Positions 27,322 to 35,816 of a DNA stretch of 64,000 bases are shown piece by piece. Position numbers and translations under genes: made by a program. The stretch is from Nocardia pneumoniae NBRC 100136 (GTDB lineage: Bacteria > Actinomycetota > Actinomycetes > Mycobacteriales > Mycobacteriaceae), in NCBI RefSeq assembly GCF_000308755.1, contig NZ_BAGF01000146.1:1-64000 (forward strand), written 5' to 3'. The notes beneath the pieces were generated by a model that saw only the letters and a list, made by a program, of their open reading frames with translations, had not been told where the DNA came from and made no database searches. Each line of letters begins with the position of its first letter. Position 1 is the stretch's first letter.

Positions 27322-27499
27322 GCATATTCTCCTTCGCGTGTCCACCACCAGAAACCGGTGTCTGATCGCTATCAGGCAGGGCCTTGGGCCAGCTGTCGGC
27401 AAACACCGACGGCGCTGAACCGATCAGAACGGCAGCGGCAGCGACCATCGCGCGGGCAAGAACGCGCCTCCTCGATGACCACCGGAGCTTGAAAGACAT
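27305..27499 (-). CDS. Small secreted peptide heading the sulfatase operon
   Basis: 64 residues. The ATG at 27499 has AAGGAG 6 bases before it. Residues 1-32 are an export signal with a twin-arginine-like start (WSSRRRVLARAMVAAAAVLI, then GSAPSVFA); the mature part would be only about 32 residues, starting DSWPKALPDSDQTPVSGG. No family is recognised. It overlaps the sulfatase start by 17 bp, so its translation probably drives that of the sulfatase. It could be a genuine exported peptide or mainly a leader. The two repeat pairs at 27608-27665 lie directly upstream. Confidence 0.65.
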   Translation of the reverse strand: MSFKLRWSSRRRVLARAMVAAAAVLIGSAPSVFADSWPKALPDSDQTPVSGGGHAKENMRVQSE

Positions 27500-27607
27500 A
27501 CGAATCTCCTTTTGTCGGACAAATCCATATCCGGATCCACAGTGACGTCGCCGATGGCGTGATGCGTCGTCGTTCCCCTGCAGCTTATATCGACGAGCCC
27601 GCATCGT

Positions 27608-27665
27608 TCTGAAGAGAATCTGAGGATTGAAGCCACAGCCGGTGGATATCTGAAGGAATCGTGAA
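27608..27665 (+). promoter_or_regulatory. Two direct-repeat pairs in the divergent sulfatase/methyltransferase promoter region
   Basis: Pair 1: TCTGAA (27608) and TCTGAG (27619). Pair 2: TCTGAA (27649) and CGTGAA (27660). Each pair has an 11-bp period. They occupy the 309-bp gap between the minus-strand secreted-peptide/sulfatase operon (start 27499) and the plus-strand methyltransferase (27809), so a bound regulator could act on both. An AT-rich TCGATATATTGA stretch (27672-27684) follows and may be part of the plus-strand promoter. Confidence 0.6.
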
Positions 27666-27808
27666 GAAATTCTCGATATATTGATCCACCAATTTCAACG
27701 TGATATCCATTCCCACGACGACCGCATCATCGAACGAGCATTACACGGAGTGCGGCGACCGAATTCCGGACCGCGAGCATGCGAGATTGTTTATTCGACG
27801 GGAGTATT

Positions 27809-28675
27809 ATGCCGACAATCGACCGCACACAGATCATCAACTATTACGACACGACATGGCTGGACTATCGCATAGCGTGGATGAATTCAGAGAACCTGGC
27901 AATGCATCACGGCTATTGGGATCAAACTACCAGAGGTCACGGCGATTCGCTGCTGAATATGAATCGCGAACTCGCGGCCATGGTACGCATCGAGCCTGGA
28001 ATGCGCGTCCTCGACGCGGGATGTGGAGTCGGTGGATCTTCGATATGGCTAGCCGAGAACTTCGAGGTGAACGTCGTAGGGATCAGTTTGAGTGCGGACC
28101 AGATTCGCCGCGCTCGAGAATCCGCACACTCCCGCAATGTCGACGACAGGGTCACCTTCCAGGTCGCCGACTTCGTCGACTCCGGATTGGATCCCAGTTC
28201 GTTCGATGTTGTATGGGCACTGGAAAGTTGCTGTCATGCCGCTGACAAGCGCGCCTTTGCCGCAGAGGCGTTCAGACTCCTCCGCCCTGGCGGACAGCTG
28301 GCTGTCGGCGACGGGTTCAGGTTGTCGCGAACCTTGTCGGAAAACGACGAAGATCTGTTGCGCAGCCTGCTCGCGTCGTGGGCGGTGAACGACATCTGCA
28401 CGGTGTCCGAGTTCATCGACCTGACGCAGCAAACTGGATTCAGCGATGCTCGAGCCCGGGATATTTCGCCGAATGTGTATCCATCCGTGCAACGCCTCTC
28501 GTGGATGGCGACGGTCTATCAGCCGATCGGCTGGCTCCTCCATAAGCTCGCCGTTCGTCCCCGCGCAACGTACTCCAATGTCGTTGCCGCCAAGCTCACC
28601 GGAAAATCATTTCGTCGGCATCTCGCTTGTTACGCATTGGTCGCGGCTCGCAAGGAAGACTCATCAGGGAACTGA
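27809..28675 (+). CDS. SAM-dependent methyltransferase
   Basis: 288 residues with a class I fold: motif I VLDAGCGVGGSSIWLAENF near residue 67, motif II GISLSADQIRRARESA, post-motif DVVWALESCCHAADK and RLLRPGGQLAVGDGF. The N-terminal YYDTTWLDYRIAWMNSENLA and HHGYWD resemble the tocopherol/terpenoid C-methyltransferase group, so a prenyl-type or polyketide acceptor is possible, but the substrate is not defined. The start at 27809 has GGGAG 4 bases upstream; an ATG at 27779 is less likely. It is divergent from the sulfatase operon and shares its putative operators. Confidence 0.85.
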   Translation: MPTIDRTQIINYYDTTWLDYRIAWMNSENLAMHHGYWDQTTRGHGDSLLNMNRELAAMVRIEPGMRVLDAGCGVGGSSIWLAENFEVNVVGISLSADQIRRARESAHSRNVDDRVTFQVADFVDSGLDPSSFDVVWALESCCHAADKRAFAAEAFRLLRPGGQLAVGDGFRLSRTLSENDEDLLRSLLASWAVNDICTVSEFIDLTQQTGFSDARARDISPNVYPSVQRLSWMATVYQPIGWLLHKLAVRPRATYSNVVAAKLTGKSFRRHLACYALVAARKEDSSGN

Positions 28676-28898
28676 ATCGGACCAGCGGCCCATTATCGGA
28701 GGTGGTCGAAGCCACTACAGATTTAGTCAACCACGCTATTCAATGCAGGAGCACGACGAATCAGTCCGAAACAATCTCCAGAACATTCCGTAAAGAAGCC
28801 CGCCGACAATCCCTCACCAGCCTGTACCACCAATGCTGTGTGATCCGTATGCACGGTGCCGTCGGGCGCCCCCGGTTGATATAGGCAAGGGCTCACCG

Positions 28899-30002
28899 AT
28901 GACCACTTCCCGCGATGATCTGATCGGATTCGTCGAGAATCTATACATACCGCAACTCCCCAGCGCCGGCCTCATATCGGTGATTCGCACTGCGCAGGAG
29001 GCGATTGAGGCATCGATCCTGCTGTTCGCATCGGGCCGTGCCGATGAGCAGCCGAACCTGGTGAGCTGGATGAGCCAGCGGGAACTACTCGAGGATGACG
29101 CGCTCGATGAGGCACCCGGCGAGTCCGTAATGGCCGACAACTACGGCTCACATCTGAACGAAATCAACGCGAAGAGGGATGAGATGGAGCAGCAGAACAG
29201 CTCCGTCGAGGACTCCGTATTCGAAACCTTCAGCCTCACCGACGCAACATTTTCGTCGATCGAAAACCGCGTCGGCACGCTCGACAGCGATCTACGTAGT
29301 ATCAACCAGCGTGTGGACGAGGACGGACACTACCTTCCTTTAACGGCGGCAGAGGAAGCACGTGCAATGTCTTACGCTTTGCATGCGGTTGACGATGTGC
29401 AGGAAATAGTGGACGACGCGTCTCTCCAGGTTCAGGCTCGAGCGGACAAGATCACGGGGTCGGCTCCGTCTGTGCTGAGCGCGAGTAGCAGCGACGGCTC
29501 TGTCTCGCCCGTCAGCGCGGCTGGCTACAGTGCGCAGCCGGCGGACCTGTACGCCTCGGCGGGCGCCGACCGGGATCACGATGGAATTGTGGGTGCAGCC
29601 GCAAACGAGATCGGAGTCGGAGAAACCGATCCCGATTTCCCCTACAAACCATATAGCCTCGACGGACAACCCTGGTGCGCCGCCTTTGCCACTTGGACAT
29701 GGGAGAAGGCCGGTTATAACGTCGACTGGACGAACAAGAACTATGTACCCGACATCTGGAAGGACGCCATCGATAAGAAGTTGGCTGGAAAGACATCTAC
29801 CGCCAAAGCTGGCGATATGATAATTTTCGACTGGGAGGGCGACGGGGAACCTGATCATGTAGGTATCGTGGCGTCGGTGGGCGACGATGGAACGATATCC
29901 ACAATCGAAGGGAACACCAGCGATGATATGGTTGAAACGAACAATTACCCAGTCGGCGAACAGCAGAACATCGTTGGCGTCGTAAAGCCGCCGTCCACGT
30001 AG
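28899..30002 (+). CDS. CHAP-domain cell-wall hydrolase-like protein
   Basis: 367 residues. Residues 1-190 are helical, with no Sec signal, and resemble the N-terminal substrate part of type VII-exported proteins only in general character. A Ser/Ala linker follows. The C-terminal ~160 residues are a CHAP amidase/peptidase domain: SLDGQPWCAAFATWTWEKAG (Cys 260), PDHVGIVASVGDDG (His 320) and ISTIEGNTS (Glu 337) give the catalytic triad. It would cut peptidoglycan cross-bridges or stem peptides. The start at 28899 is chosen over 28833 because the extra residues are Cys/Arg-rich and unlike the rest. The 223-bp upstream gap has only a weak version of the repeat motif (TCCGAA 28765, TCCGTA 28787). 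Confidence 0.8.
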   Translation: MTTSRDDLIGFVENLYIPQLPSAGLISVIRTAQEAIEASILLFASGRADEQPNLVSWMSQRELLEDDALDEAPGESVMADNYGSHLNEINAKRDEMEQQNSSVEDSVFETFSLTDATFSSIENRVGTLDSDLRSINQRVDEDGHYLPLTAAEEARAMSYALHAVDDVQEIVDDASLQVQARADKITGSAPSVLSASSSDGSVSPVSAAGYSAQPADLYASAGADRDHDGIVGAAANEIGVGETDPDFPYKPYSLDGQPWCAAFATWTWEKAGYNVDWTNKNYVPDIWKDAIDKKLAGKTSTAKAGDMIIFDWEGDGEPDHVGIVASVGDDGTISTIEGNTSDDMVETNNYPVGEQQNIVGVVKPPST

Positions 30003-30193
30003 ATCCGGCTCGAGTCGATTATGATGACCGTGGGCGATGTACATATCGGCTCCATGTGCGCACAATGGATTACGCCTTCCACACCGCACGCATGCCCGTT
30101 CCTATTGCGCTGCGTGACCGGTTAGGATCACGTCTTGTCGCGCGAACCCTGTCGGTAGTGACATTGATACTGGCGAGTACGGAGTGGGGTCCG

Positions 30194-31573
30194 GTGGGAA
30201 AATCTACGAAGAAGCCGATGGTGAATGTGCCCTCCGCACAGTTGCGGACCGGATCGCTGCGTCGACGTGTCACTTGGACGTCCGTCACCGTGATGGCCTC
30301 CGTGCTCGCCATCGTCGGCGTGGTCCTGACCACGGGCTTCGGTGTTGCCGCCGACCGTGCAATGGATTCCATCCTCGACGACCGACTGCGACTGGCGCAG
30401 CAACAAGCTCGTAAGCATGCATCGCCGGCGGAACTGGTTCGCCGGGTCGAAACAGGAGTGGTCAAGGTCCGCCTGGTTCTCCGCGACCGCACGGTCTTCG
30501 GTGGGTTGGAACAGCATCGGATCGACGACGGATCGGTGAAACTGCGTAAGACACAGTTAAAGGTCGAAGGCCGATTCGAGCGCGCCATGTTGACCCTCGG
30601 TGCGGATACCGGACTGCTGTCGGGCGTCCGTTTCTGGATGATGTGGCTGACTACCGGCGCCATCGTGGTGTCTGTCGTCGCGACAGCGGCCGCACTTCAC
30701 GTCACTACCCGATACGCCTTGCGGCCGCTCGACACGATGTCTCGTCTGGCTCTCGAGATAGCCCGCGGCCGTCGCGGACACAGGTTGCTGCCCAGCCGAA
30801 CCGACACCGAGTTGGGCCGGGTCGCCGCGGAGTTCGACAGCATGCTCGACAGTCTCGAAGGCGCCGAGGCCGACGCACAGGCGGCCCAGGAACGCACCCG
30901 ACGTTTCACAGCCGACGTCGCACACGAATTGCGGACCCCGATCACCGGCATACGCGCCATCGCCGACGCCGTGCTCGCCCAGTCGGCAGACGATGAACGC
31001 GAGGAGCTACAACGATTGAACGAATTACTGGCCCACGAGACACAGCGGGCCGGACAATTGATCGACGGACTACTCGACCTGGCCCACCTCGACGCCGGCG
31101 GGATTCAACTGGATCGTCAGCGGGTCGACCTGCACATCCTCGCGGCCGCGCAAACGGATCGGGTTCGGTTGTTGCACTCGCATCTTGACATTGCATTAAA
31201 CAGCGCACAATCCGTTCCGTTGCACGCAGACGCAACCCGGGTCACTCAGATCCTGGCGAACCTCCTCGACAACGCCTGCCGGGTCACGCCCGCTGGTGGG
31301 CACGTCCGGGTCACCGTCGACAGGACTGCGAACCGGGCTGAGGTCGTCGTCACCGATACAGGCCCCGGCGTGCCTGCTGCGGATCGCGATCGGATATTCG
31401 ATCGTATGGTGCGGCTGGATCCGCAGGCCGACAGCAGCGGGTCGGGGCTAGGGCTCTCGATCGCCCGCGGCCTGGCCCGTGCGCATGGCGGGGACCTCGT
31501 CTGTGAGGAGCCGAACGGCGGAATCGGAGCAGCGTTCCGGGTATGGCTACCCGCCACCATCGAAGACGACTGA
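30194..31573 (+). CDS. Sensor histidine kinase
   Basis: 459 residues from a GTG at 30194 (GGAGTGGGG just upstream); the frame is open back to 30056. Order: TM helix (VTVMASVLAIVGVVLTTGF), a ~95-residue extracellular sensor, a second TM helix, HAMP (RYALRPLDTMSRLALEIARG), HisKA with FTADVAHELRTPITGIRAIA (His near residue 242), and HATPase with LANLLDNACRVTPAGG (N box) and DTGPGVP (G1). It phosphorylates a partner response regulator, most likely the one at 31901. Kinase-before-regulator order with a 327-bp gap is unusual. It is a close paralog of the kinase at 35817. Confidence 0.92.
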   Translation: MGKSTKKPMVNVPSAQLRTGSLRRRVTWTSVTVMASVLAIVGVVLTTGFGVAADRAMDSILDDRLRLAQQQARKHASPAELVRRVETGVVKVRLVLRDRTVFGGLEQHRIDDGSVKLRKTQLKVEGRFERAMLTLGADTGLLSGVRFWMMWLTTGAIVVSVVATAAALHVTTRYALRPLDTMSRLALEIARGRRGHRLLPSRTDTELGRVAAEFDSMLDSLEGAEADAQAAQERTRRFTADVAHELRTPITGIRAIADAVLAQSADDEREELQRLNELLAHETQRAGQLIDGLLDLAHLDAGGIQLDRQRVDLHILAAAQTDRVRLLHSHLDIALNSAQSVPLHADATRVTQILANLLDNACRVTPAGGHVRVTVDRTANRAEVVVTDTGPGVPAADRDRIFDRMVRLDPQADSSGSGLGLSIARGLARAHGGDLVCEEPNGGIGAAFRVWLPATIEDD

Positions 31574-31640
31574 GGCCCATGCGGCACGGAAACGCCGACA
31601 CCGCCGGCGTCCGCCTTCTCCGACGGCAGTTTCGTCAATA

Positions 31641-31657
31641 TTCAGAATTCTTTCAGA
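31641..31657 (-). promoter_or_regulatory. Direct repeat pair in the gap before the response regulator gene
   Basis: On the minus strand TCTGAA-N5-TCTGAA, both units perfect (31652-31657, 31641-31646), 11-bp period. It lies in the 327-bp gap between the kinase and the regulator genes, 244 bp before the regulator start. Autoregulation of the response regulator is the simple reading. The rest of the gap shows no gene. Confidence 0.6.
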
Positions 31658-31900
31658 TTCCGATCGTTAGCCAACTTGTTCAATCTTCCTATCGCCGAGC
31701 GATCATCGGACCGACCGGTCTTCATTGTTACTGCGTGATACCCACGAATGGGAATTCCACCTCGGCTACGTCGAGTCGTTAAGCTGCCACGTGGGCACAT
31801 TCGCCGGCAAACGTCCACCCCTATGATCAATCTGGGACGGCCCGAACCAACGGCCTTGTTCGAACGGGTTCGAATGGCTGTCCGGTAACCGAGGTGTTTG

Positions 31901-32590
31901 ATGTCAGGTGCACGAATACTGATCGTCGAGGACTCCGCGGCGATTCGCGCCGCGCTGGAGACCGGACTGCAGACAGCCGGACATGAGGTCTTGTCTCGAC
32001 ACGATGGCACGAACTACGAGGATGACATCGCCGAGTTCGGACCCGACTTGGTCGTCTTGGATGTGCTACTGCCGGGTCGCGACGGTTTTGTGTTGCTGGA
32101 GATCACGCGGCACACCAGTCCGGCAGGGGTCGTGATGCTGACTGCTCGTGACGGGGTTGCCGACCGGCTGCGCGGATTCCACGTCGGCGCCGACGACTAC
32201 GTGGTGAAACCTTTTGTCTTGGCTGAGTTGGTCGCTCGGGTGAACGCTGTCCTCCGGCGAACCGGCCGCGTGTCCACGGTGGTCCATGTCGACGACCTCG
32301 CGGTCGATGCGCAGGCGGGTGTCGTCTCCCGTGGTGGTGTGCCGATTTCGCTGACAGCCACGGAATTCAAACTGCTGTGCTACCTCGCCGCGAAACATGA
32401 TCAGGTGGTCTCGAAAAAGCAGATCCTCGCGGCGGTCTGGGGGTACGAGGACTACGACACCAACCTGGTCGACGTCTTCGTCAGCATGCTGCGACGGAAG
32501 CTGGAAGCACGCGGGCCCCGCTTGGTCCATACAGTCCACGGACGCGGCTTCGTTCTGCGACCACCGGTGCCACGCCATCACGTTTCGTAG
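31901..32590 (+). CDS. OmpR/PhoB-family response regulator
   Basis: 229 residues. The receiver domain has RILIVEDSAAIRAALE, the phosphorylated Asp 54 in VVLDVLLPGRDG and the Lys in DDYVVKPFVLAEL. The C-terminal winged helix includes LTATEFKLLCYLAAKHDQVV and VDVFVSMLRRKLEARGPRLV. Proteins of this family bind as dimers to direct repeats spaced about 11 bp. Such repeats occur in nine gaps of this window, which makes it the leading candidate for their regulator (inference). The start is the ATG at 31901; a TTG just before is possible. Confidence 0.93.
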   Translation: MSGARILIVEDSAAIRAALETGLQTAGHEVLSRHDGTNYEDDIAEFGPDLVVLDVLLPGRDGFVLLEITRHTSPAGVVMLTARDGVADRLRGFHVGADDYVVKPFVLAELVARVNAVLRRTGRVSTVVHVDDLAVDAQAGVVSRGGVPISLTATEFKLLCYLAAKHDQVVSKKQILAAVWGYEDYDTNLVDVFVSMLRRKLEARGPRLVHTVHGRGFVLRPPVPRHHVS

Positions 32591-32625
32591 ACCTATCGGC
32601 CGCCGTCTTCCGCCTCGTGAGGGCC

Positions 32626-34512
32626 CTACTCCGAGCGTTCGCGGCCGACAAATGTCTGCTGTCGCGGACACCATCGACCATCAACCCGTTCACGCGGGCA
32701 GCCGCCGTGCGAGAGGGAACTCGGAAGCACGATGGTGAAGGTCGAGCCCGCCCCGAACTCGCTGGTCACCGTCAGACGACCGGCGTGCGCCTCGACGAGG
32801 TGCCTGGTAATTGCCAGACCGAGCCCGCTGCCACCGCTGGTGCGACTACGGGAGGTATCGATACGGTAGAACCTGTCGAAGAGATGCGGCAGGTGCTCGG
32901 CAGCGATGCCCGGCCCGGTATCGCGTACGGACAGCGCCACCGAATCGTCCAGCCCTCGGACCGCGACGGAGACCGTTCCCCCCGCCGGAACATGTTCGAG
33001 CGCGTTCGACACCAGATTGCCGAGCGCCTGACGCAGCCGCGCAGGATCGACGTTGATCGGCATCGATGACGCGGTATCCAGCCGGAGCACGGCTCCGGAC
33101 CGGTGTGCCTCGGCCTGGTGTGCGGCCACTACCTGACGTGCCAGGTCGGCCGCGTCGTGCTCTTCGGGGTGAATGCGCAGCATGCCCGCGTCGGCGAGAG
33201 CAAGGTCGTGCAGGTCCGCGACGAGACGCTCCAACAGACTGGCCTCCTCGAGAAGCGAATCTATCAACGCAGCGTCGAGGCCCAGTACGCCGTCCTGCGC
33301 GGCCTCGAGGTGGCATCGAACATTCGCCAGCGGTGTGCGGAGTTCGTGTGCAACATCGCCGACCAGTGCCCTGTATCGTTGTCGGCTGTCGGCGATCGAG
33401 GTCGCCATGGTGTTGAACGCCGTCGCGAGCCTCGCTACTTCGTCGGTACCGCGGACCTGCACCCGAACGTCGTGGCCGCCTGTCTGGATTCGCTGCGCCG
33501 CCGCCGTCAGCGCCCGGATCGGACGCACAAGCCGCATTCCCACGAGGACCGTGATCACGCCGGCCGCCAACAACACCATGACGACTGTGATCGCGCTACG
33601 CCGCCACCCGGCCGGTGACAGCGGATCGAACCGGTCACTCGACCCCAGGAAGAGCAGGGCCGGCGGAGCCACATACGGTCGCTTCGCGTCCACATGTGCG
33701 GTTCGCTCGCAGACATCCCATTGCGGAGTCTCCGCGGCATTGTCGGCAGGGTGTACACGCACGAGGCCATAGGGATCCGGCGACGTCTCATAGGCGATGT
33801 TCTGAACCGTAAGACAGGAGCTGAGCAACTCCACGTATCGCGCGTTCAATTCGCGGCTTGCCGCGCTGGGGGCGAGTAACTCGTCGGGAATGCACGAACT
33901 TTTCGAATCCGTGGCTGGCCGTCGCTCGGATGCAACAACCCGGCGCTTGTACCCATTCGCAGAGCCGTCACTTTCTCGAAAGCTGGCGTCGATGCCTCGA
34001 TCGCGCATACACGCGACGGCCTGGCCGGAGAGCGCCTGTCTCTCCGCAGTCTCCGCCTCCGTAAGCTGCCACCCGCTGTGAATAACCAGTTCGTGATTCG
34101 CATCCGATGTCCGCTGATCCAGCGCTGCACGAATCGCCGGGTCGTGAACATCTGCGGCATCAATCCGTGCGGCCGGTACCGACGGCAGGGCCTCTACGGT
34201 ACGGCCCAGTAGGCGCGCCGAGTCCACTACCGGTTCTCCGCTCGGCATCTCGAGTGCAATTCGGCGGCCGGTCCGTTCCGCCAAATCGCGTACGAGGGGC
34301 TCCACACCGTCCCAGCTGTCGTGCGCATTGGCATAGACCTCCAGGGCCTTACGAATCTCGCTGTCGATCTCCAGCAGCGAGGCGTCGTTATCGAGCTCGC
34401 TGCGCACCCGGTTTCCGGTGTCGTAGGCGGCTAGAACGGCAGTGGCAACGACCGCCAGCGCGGCGACGGTCAAAGACAACGTCAGCAATCGCAGCAGCAG
34501 ACTACGACGCAT
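32626..34512 (-). CDS. Sensor histidine kinase with large extracellular domain
   Basis: 628 residues from the ATG at 34512. TM1 is LLTLSLTVAALAVVATAVLA. The sensor loop is long (about residues 30-300) with several Cys (ACMRDRGID, SSCIPDELL, SSCLTVQN, DVCERT), suggesting disulfides. TM2 AITVVMVLLAAGVITVLVG is followed by HAMP, HisKA (YRALVGDVAHELRTPLANVR, His near 387) and HATPase (LVSNALEHVPAGG, DTGPGIAAEHL, GGSGLGLAI). Its start overlaps the stop of the response regulator gene by 11 bp, so the pair forms one operon and one system, separate from the 30194/31901 pair. Confidence 0.93.
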   Translation of the reverse strand: MRRSLLLRLLTLSLTVAALAVVATAVLAAYDTGNRVRSELDNDASLLEIDSEIRKALEVYANAHDSWDGVEPLVRDLAERTGRRIALEMPSGEPVVDSARLLGRTVEALPSVPAARIDAADVHDPAIRAALDQRTSDANHELVIHSGWQLTEAETAERQALSGQAVACMRDRGIDASFRESDGSANGYKRRVVASERRPATDSKSSCIPDELLAPSAASRELNARYVELLSSCLTVQNIAYETSPDPYGLVRVHPADNAAETPQWDVCERTAHVDAKRPYVAPPALLFLGSSDRFDPLSPAGWRRSAITVVMVLLAAGVITVLVGMRLVRPIRALTAAAQRIQTGGHDVRVQVRGTDEVARLATAFNTMATSIADSRQRYRALVGDVAHELRTPLANVRCHLEAAQDGVLGLDAALIDSLLEEASLLERLVADLHDLALADAGMLRIHPEEHDAADLARQVVAAHQAEAHRSGAVLRLDTASSMPINVDPARLRQALGNLVSNALEHVPAGGTVSVAVRGLDDSVALSVRDTGPGIAAEHLPHLFDRFYRIDTSRSRTSGGSGLGLAITRHLVEAHAGRLTVTSEFGAGSTFTIVLPSSLSHGGCPRERVDGRWCPRQQTFVGRERSE

Positions 34513-35218
34513 TGTCGGGATCCTCGCTCGTCTCCGGTGCGGCGAGCTTGTAACCGACTCCGTGCACAGTGAGGAGGTATCGAGGCCGTGAAGGCACCTC
34601 CTCGATCTTGCGACGCAGATTGAGCACGTGCATGTCGATCGCCCGGCCGGTCGCGTCATGCTGGAAACCGCCGGTTCGCTCCAACAGTAGGTCACGAGTG
34701 AACACTCGACCGGGCGCCGATGCCAGACAGGACAGCAGCGCGAACTCCGCGGGCGTGATGTGCACGGAGGTGCCACCGACGTGGACCTCATGGCGTCCGA
34801 TATCGACCGACAACTCACCGACCCGATACCGCTCGGACTCTGCGACGTGCGCGCGCACAGTGCGGCGCAGTACCGCCTGCACGCGAGCGACGAGTTCCCG
34901 CGGACTGTAGGGCTTGGTGAGATAGTCATCGGCGCCCAGCGCAAGCCCCCGCAGCATGTCGTCCTCGGTCACGCGAGCTGTGAGCATGATGATCGGGATG
35001 TCGCGATCGGAGCGCAACTCCCGGCACACGTCGAATCCACTCATCACCGGCAGCATCAGATCCAGAATCACCAGATCGAGGATCGTCTTGCGGGCATGGG
35101 AGACAGCCGCTCGGCCGTCGTGCACCACGGTGGCACGATGACCGGCGCGCTCGAGGTAGCGACGAATGAGATCGGCCTGCTTGCGATCGTCTTCGGCGAC
35201 CAAGATCCTCGCAGTCAT
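34502..35218 (-). CDS. OmpR/PhoB-family response regulator, partner of the kinase at 32626
   Basis: 238 residues from the ATG at 35218. Receiver: MTARILVAEDDRKQADLIRR, Asp 53 in LVILDLMLPVMSG, Lys in ADDYLTKPYSPREL. Winged helix: ITPAEFALLSCLASAPGRVF and AIDMHVLNLRRKIEEVPSRP. It precedes the kinase with overlapping ends, the usual layout. No copy of the 11-bp repeat motif is seen upstream of it, so it is the weaker candidate for that motif. Confidence 0.93.
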   Translation of the reverse strand: MTARILVAEDDRKQADLIRRYLERAGHRATVVHDGRAAVSHARKTILDLVILDLMLPVMSGFDVCRELRSDRDIPIIMLTARVTEDDMLRGLALGADDYLTKPYSPRELVARVQAVLRRTVRAHVAESERYRVGELSVDIGRHEVHVGGTSVHITPAEFALLSCLASAPGRVFTRDLLLERTGGFQHDATGRAIDMHVLNLRRKIEEVPSRPRYLLTVHGVGYKLAAPETSEDPDNAS

Positions 35219-35375
35219 ACCTGAGAGTGTCACTCGGATTCCTGAGTATTGGCCACGAACTATCCCCAGCACTGCCGATCCTGACCGAAAACTGACATAC
35301 GCCGGGCACGCTGACAACCGCATCGGCAATCGCAGACCGATACCGGATCCCGACGGACACAAGGAGATTGAACTC

Positions 35376-35678
35376 ATGACGACGCGCACATCGAGGCTTC
35401 TCGCCGCCGCCGTGTGTGGTGCTACAACGGCTGCGGCAATTCTGACAAACGCCGGAGCGGCGACCGCTGATCCGGGCCGGGACCGCGACAAAGTGATAAT
35501 CATGAACGGTCAGGAACGTCCCGACATCGACCGAGTGGTGATCCGAAACGATATCCCCCGGAACCTGCCCGGCTACGACCTCGAGACGCTTCCCGCCGGA
35601 AGTCCCGGCGTCATCGTGATGAAGGACGGCAGCATGAAAGCGGCTCCCGAGGGCGCCGTGTTCCGTAAGCATCGGTAG
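35376..35678 (+). CDS. Small secreted protein
   Basis: 100 residues with a Sec signal peptide (LLAAAVCGATTAAAILTNAG, then AATA-DPG cleavage). The mature ~67 residues are polar: VIIMNGQERPDIDRVVIRND and SPGVIVMKDGSMKAAPEGAV. AAGGAG lies 8 bases before the ATG. No family is recognised. It is divergent from the response-regulator/kinase operon 35218-32626 (157-bp gap), so it may be a target or accessory of that system. Confidence 0.7.
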   Translation: MTTRTSRLLAAAVCGATTAAAILTNAGAATADPGRDRDKVIIMNGQERPDIDRVVIRNDIPRNLPGYDLETLPAGSPGVIVMKDGSMKAAPEGAVFRKHR

Positions 35679-35816
35679 CTCGTGCCCGGCGGTGCACTCG
35701 ACCACAAATCGATCGAGTGCACCGCATCACTCCTGTCATTGTGTTGAAAGTGAGTTTGACGCTTGATAGGCCCGCGAATGCTGGCACAAGTAGTGGATCA
35801 CGATGGCCGGTCCAAT

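Noticed and set aside
28765..28793. Further copy of the regulatory repeat before the CHAP gene
   Set aside because: Units TCCGAA and TCCGTA are 22 bp apart with mismatches; too weak to count with the other pairs.
32626..34944. Longer kinase start at 34944
   Set aside because: The extra residues are antisense-like Arg/Ser-rich text overlapping the response regulator; the ATG at 34512 directly precedes TM1 and overlaps the regulator stop as usual.
35219..35375. Two CCTGAG units upstream of the small secreted protein as regulon sites
   Set aside because: They are about 21 bp apart, off the 11-bp period, and lack the AA ending.
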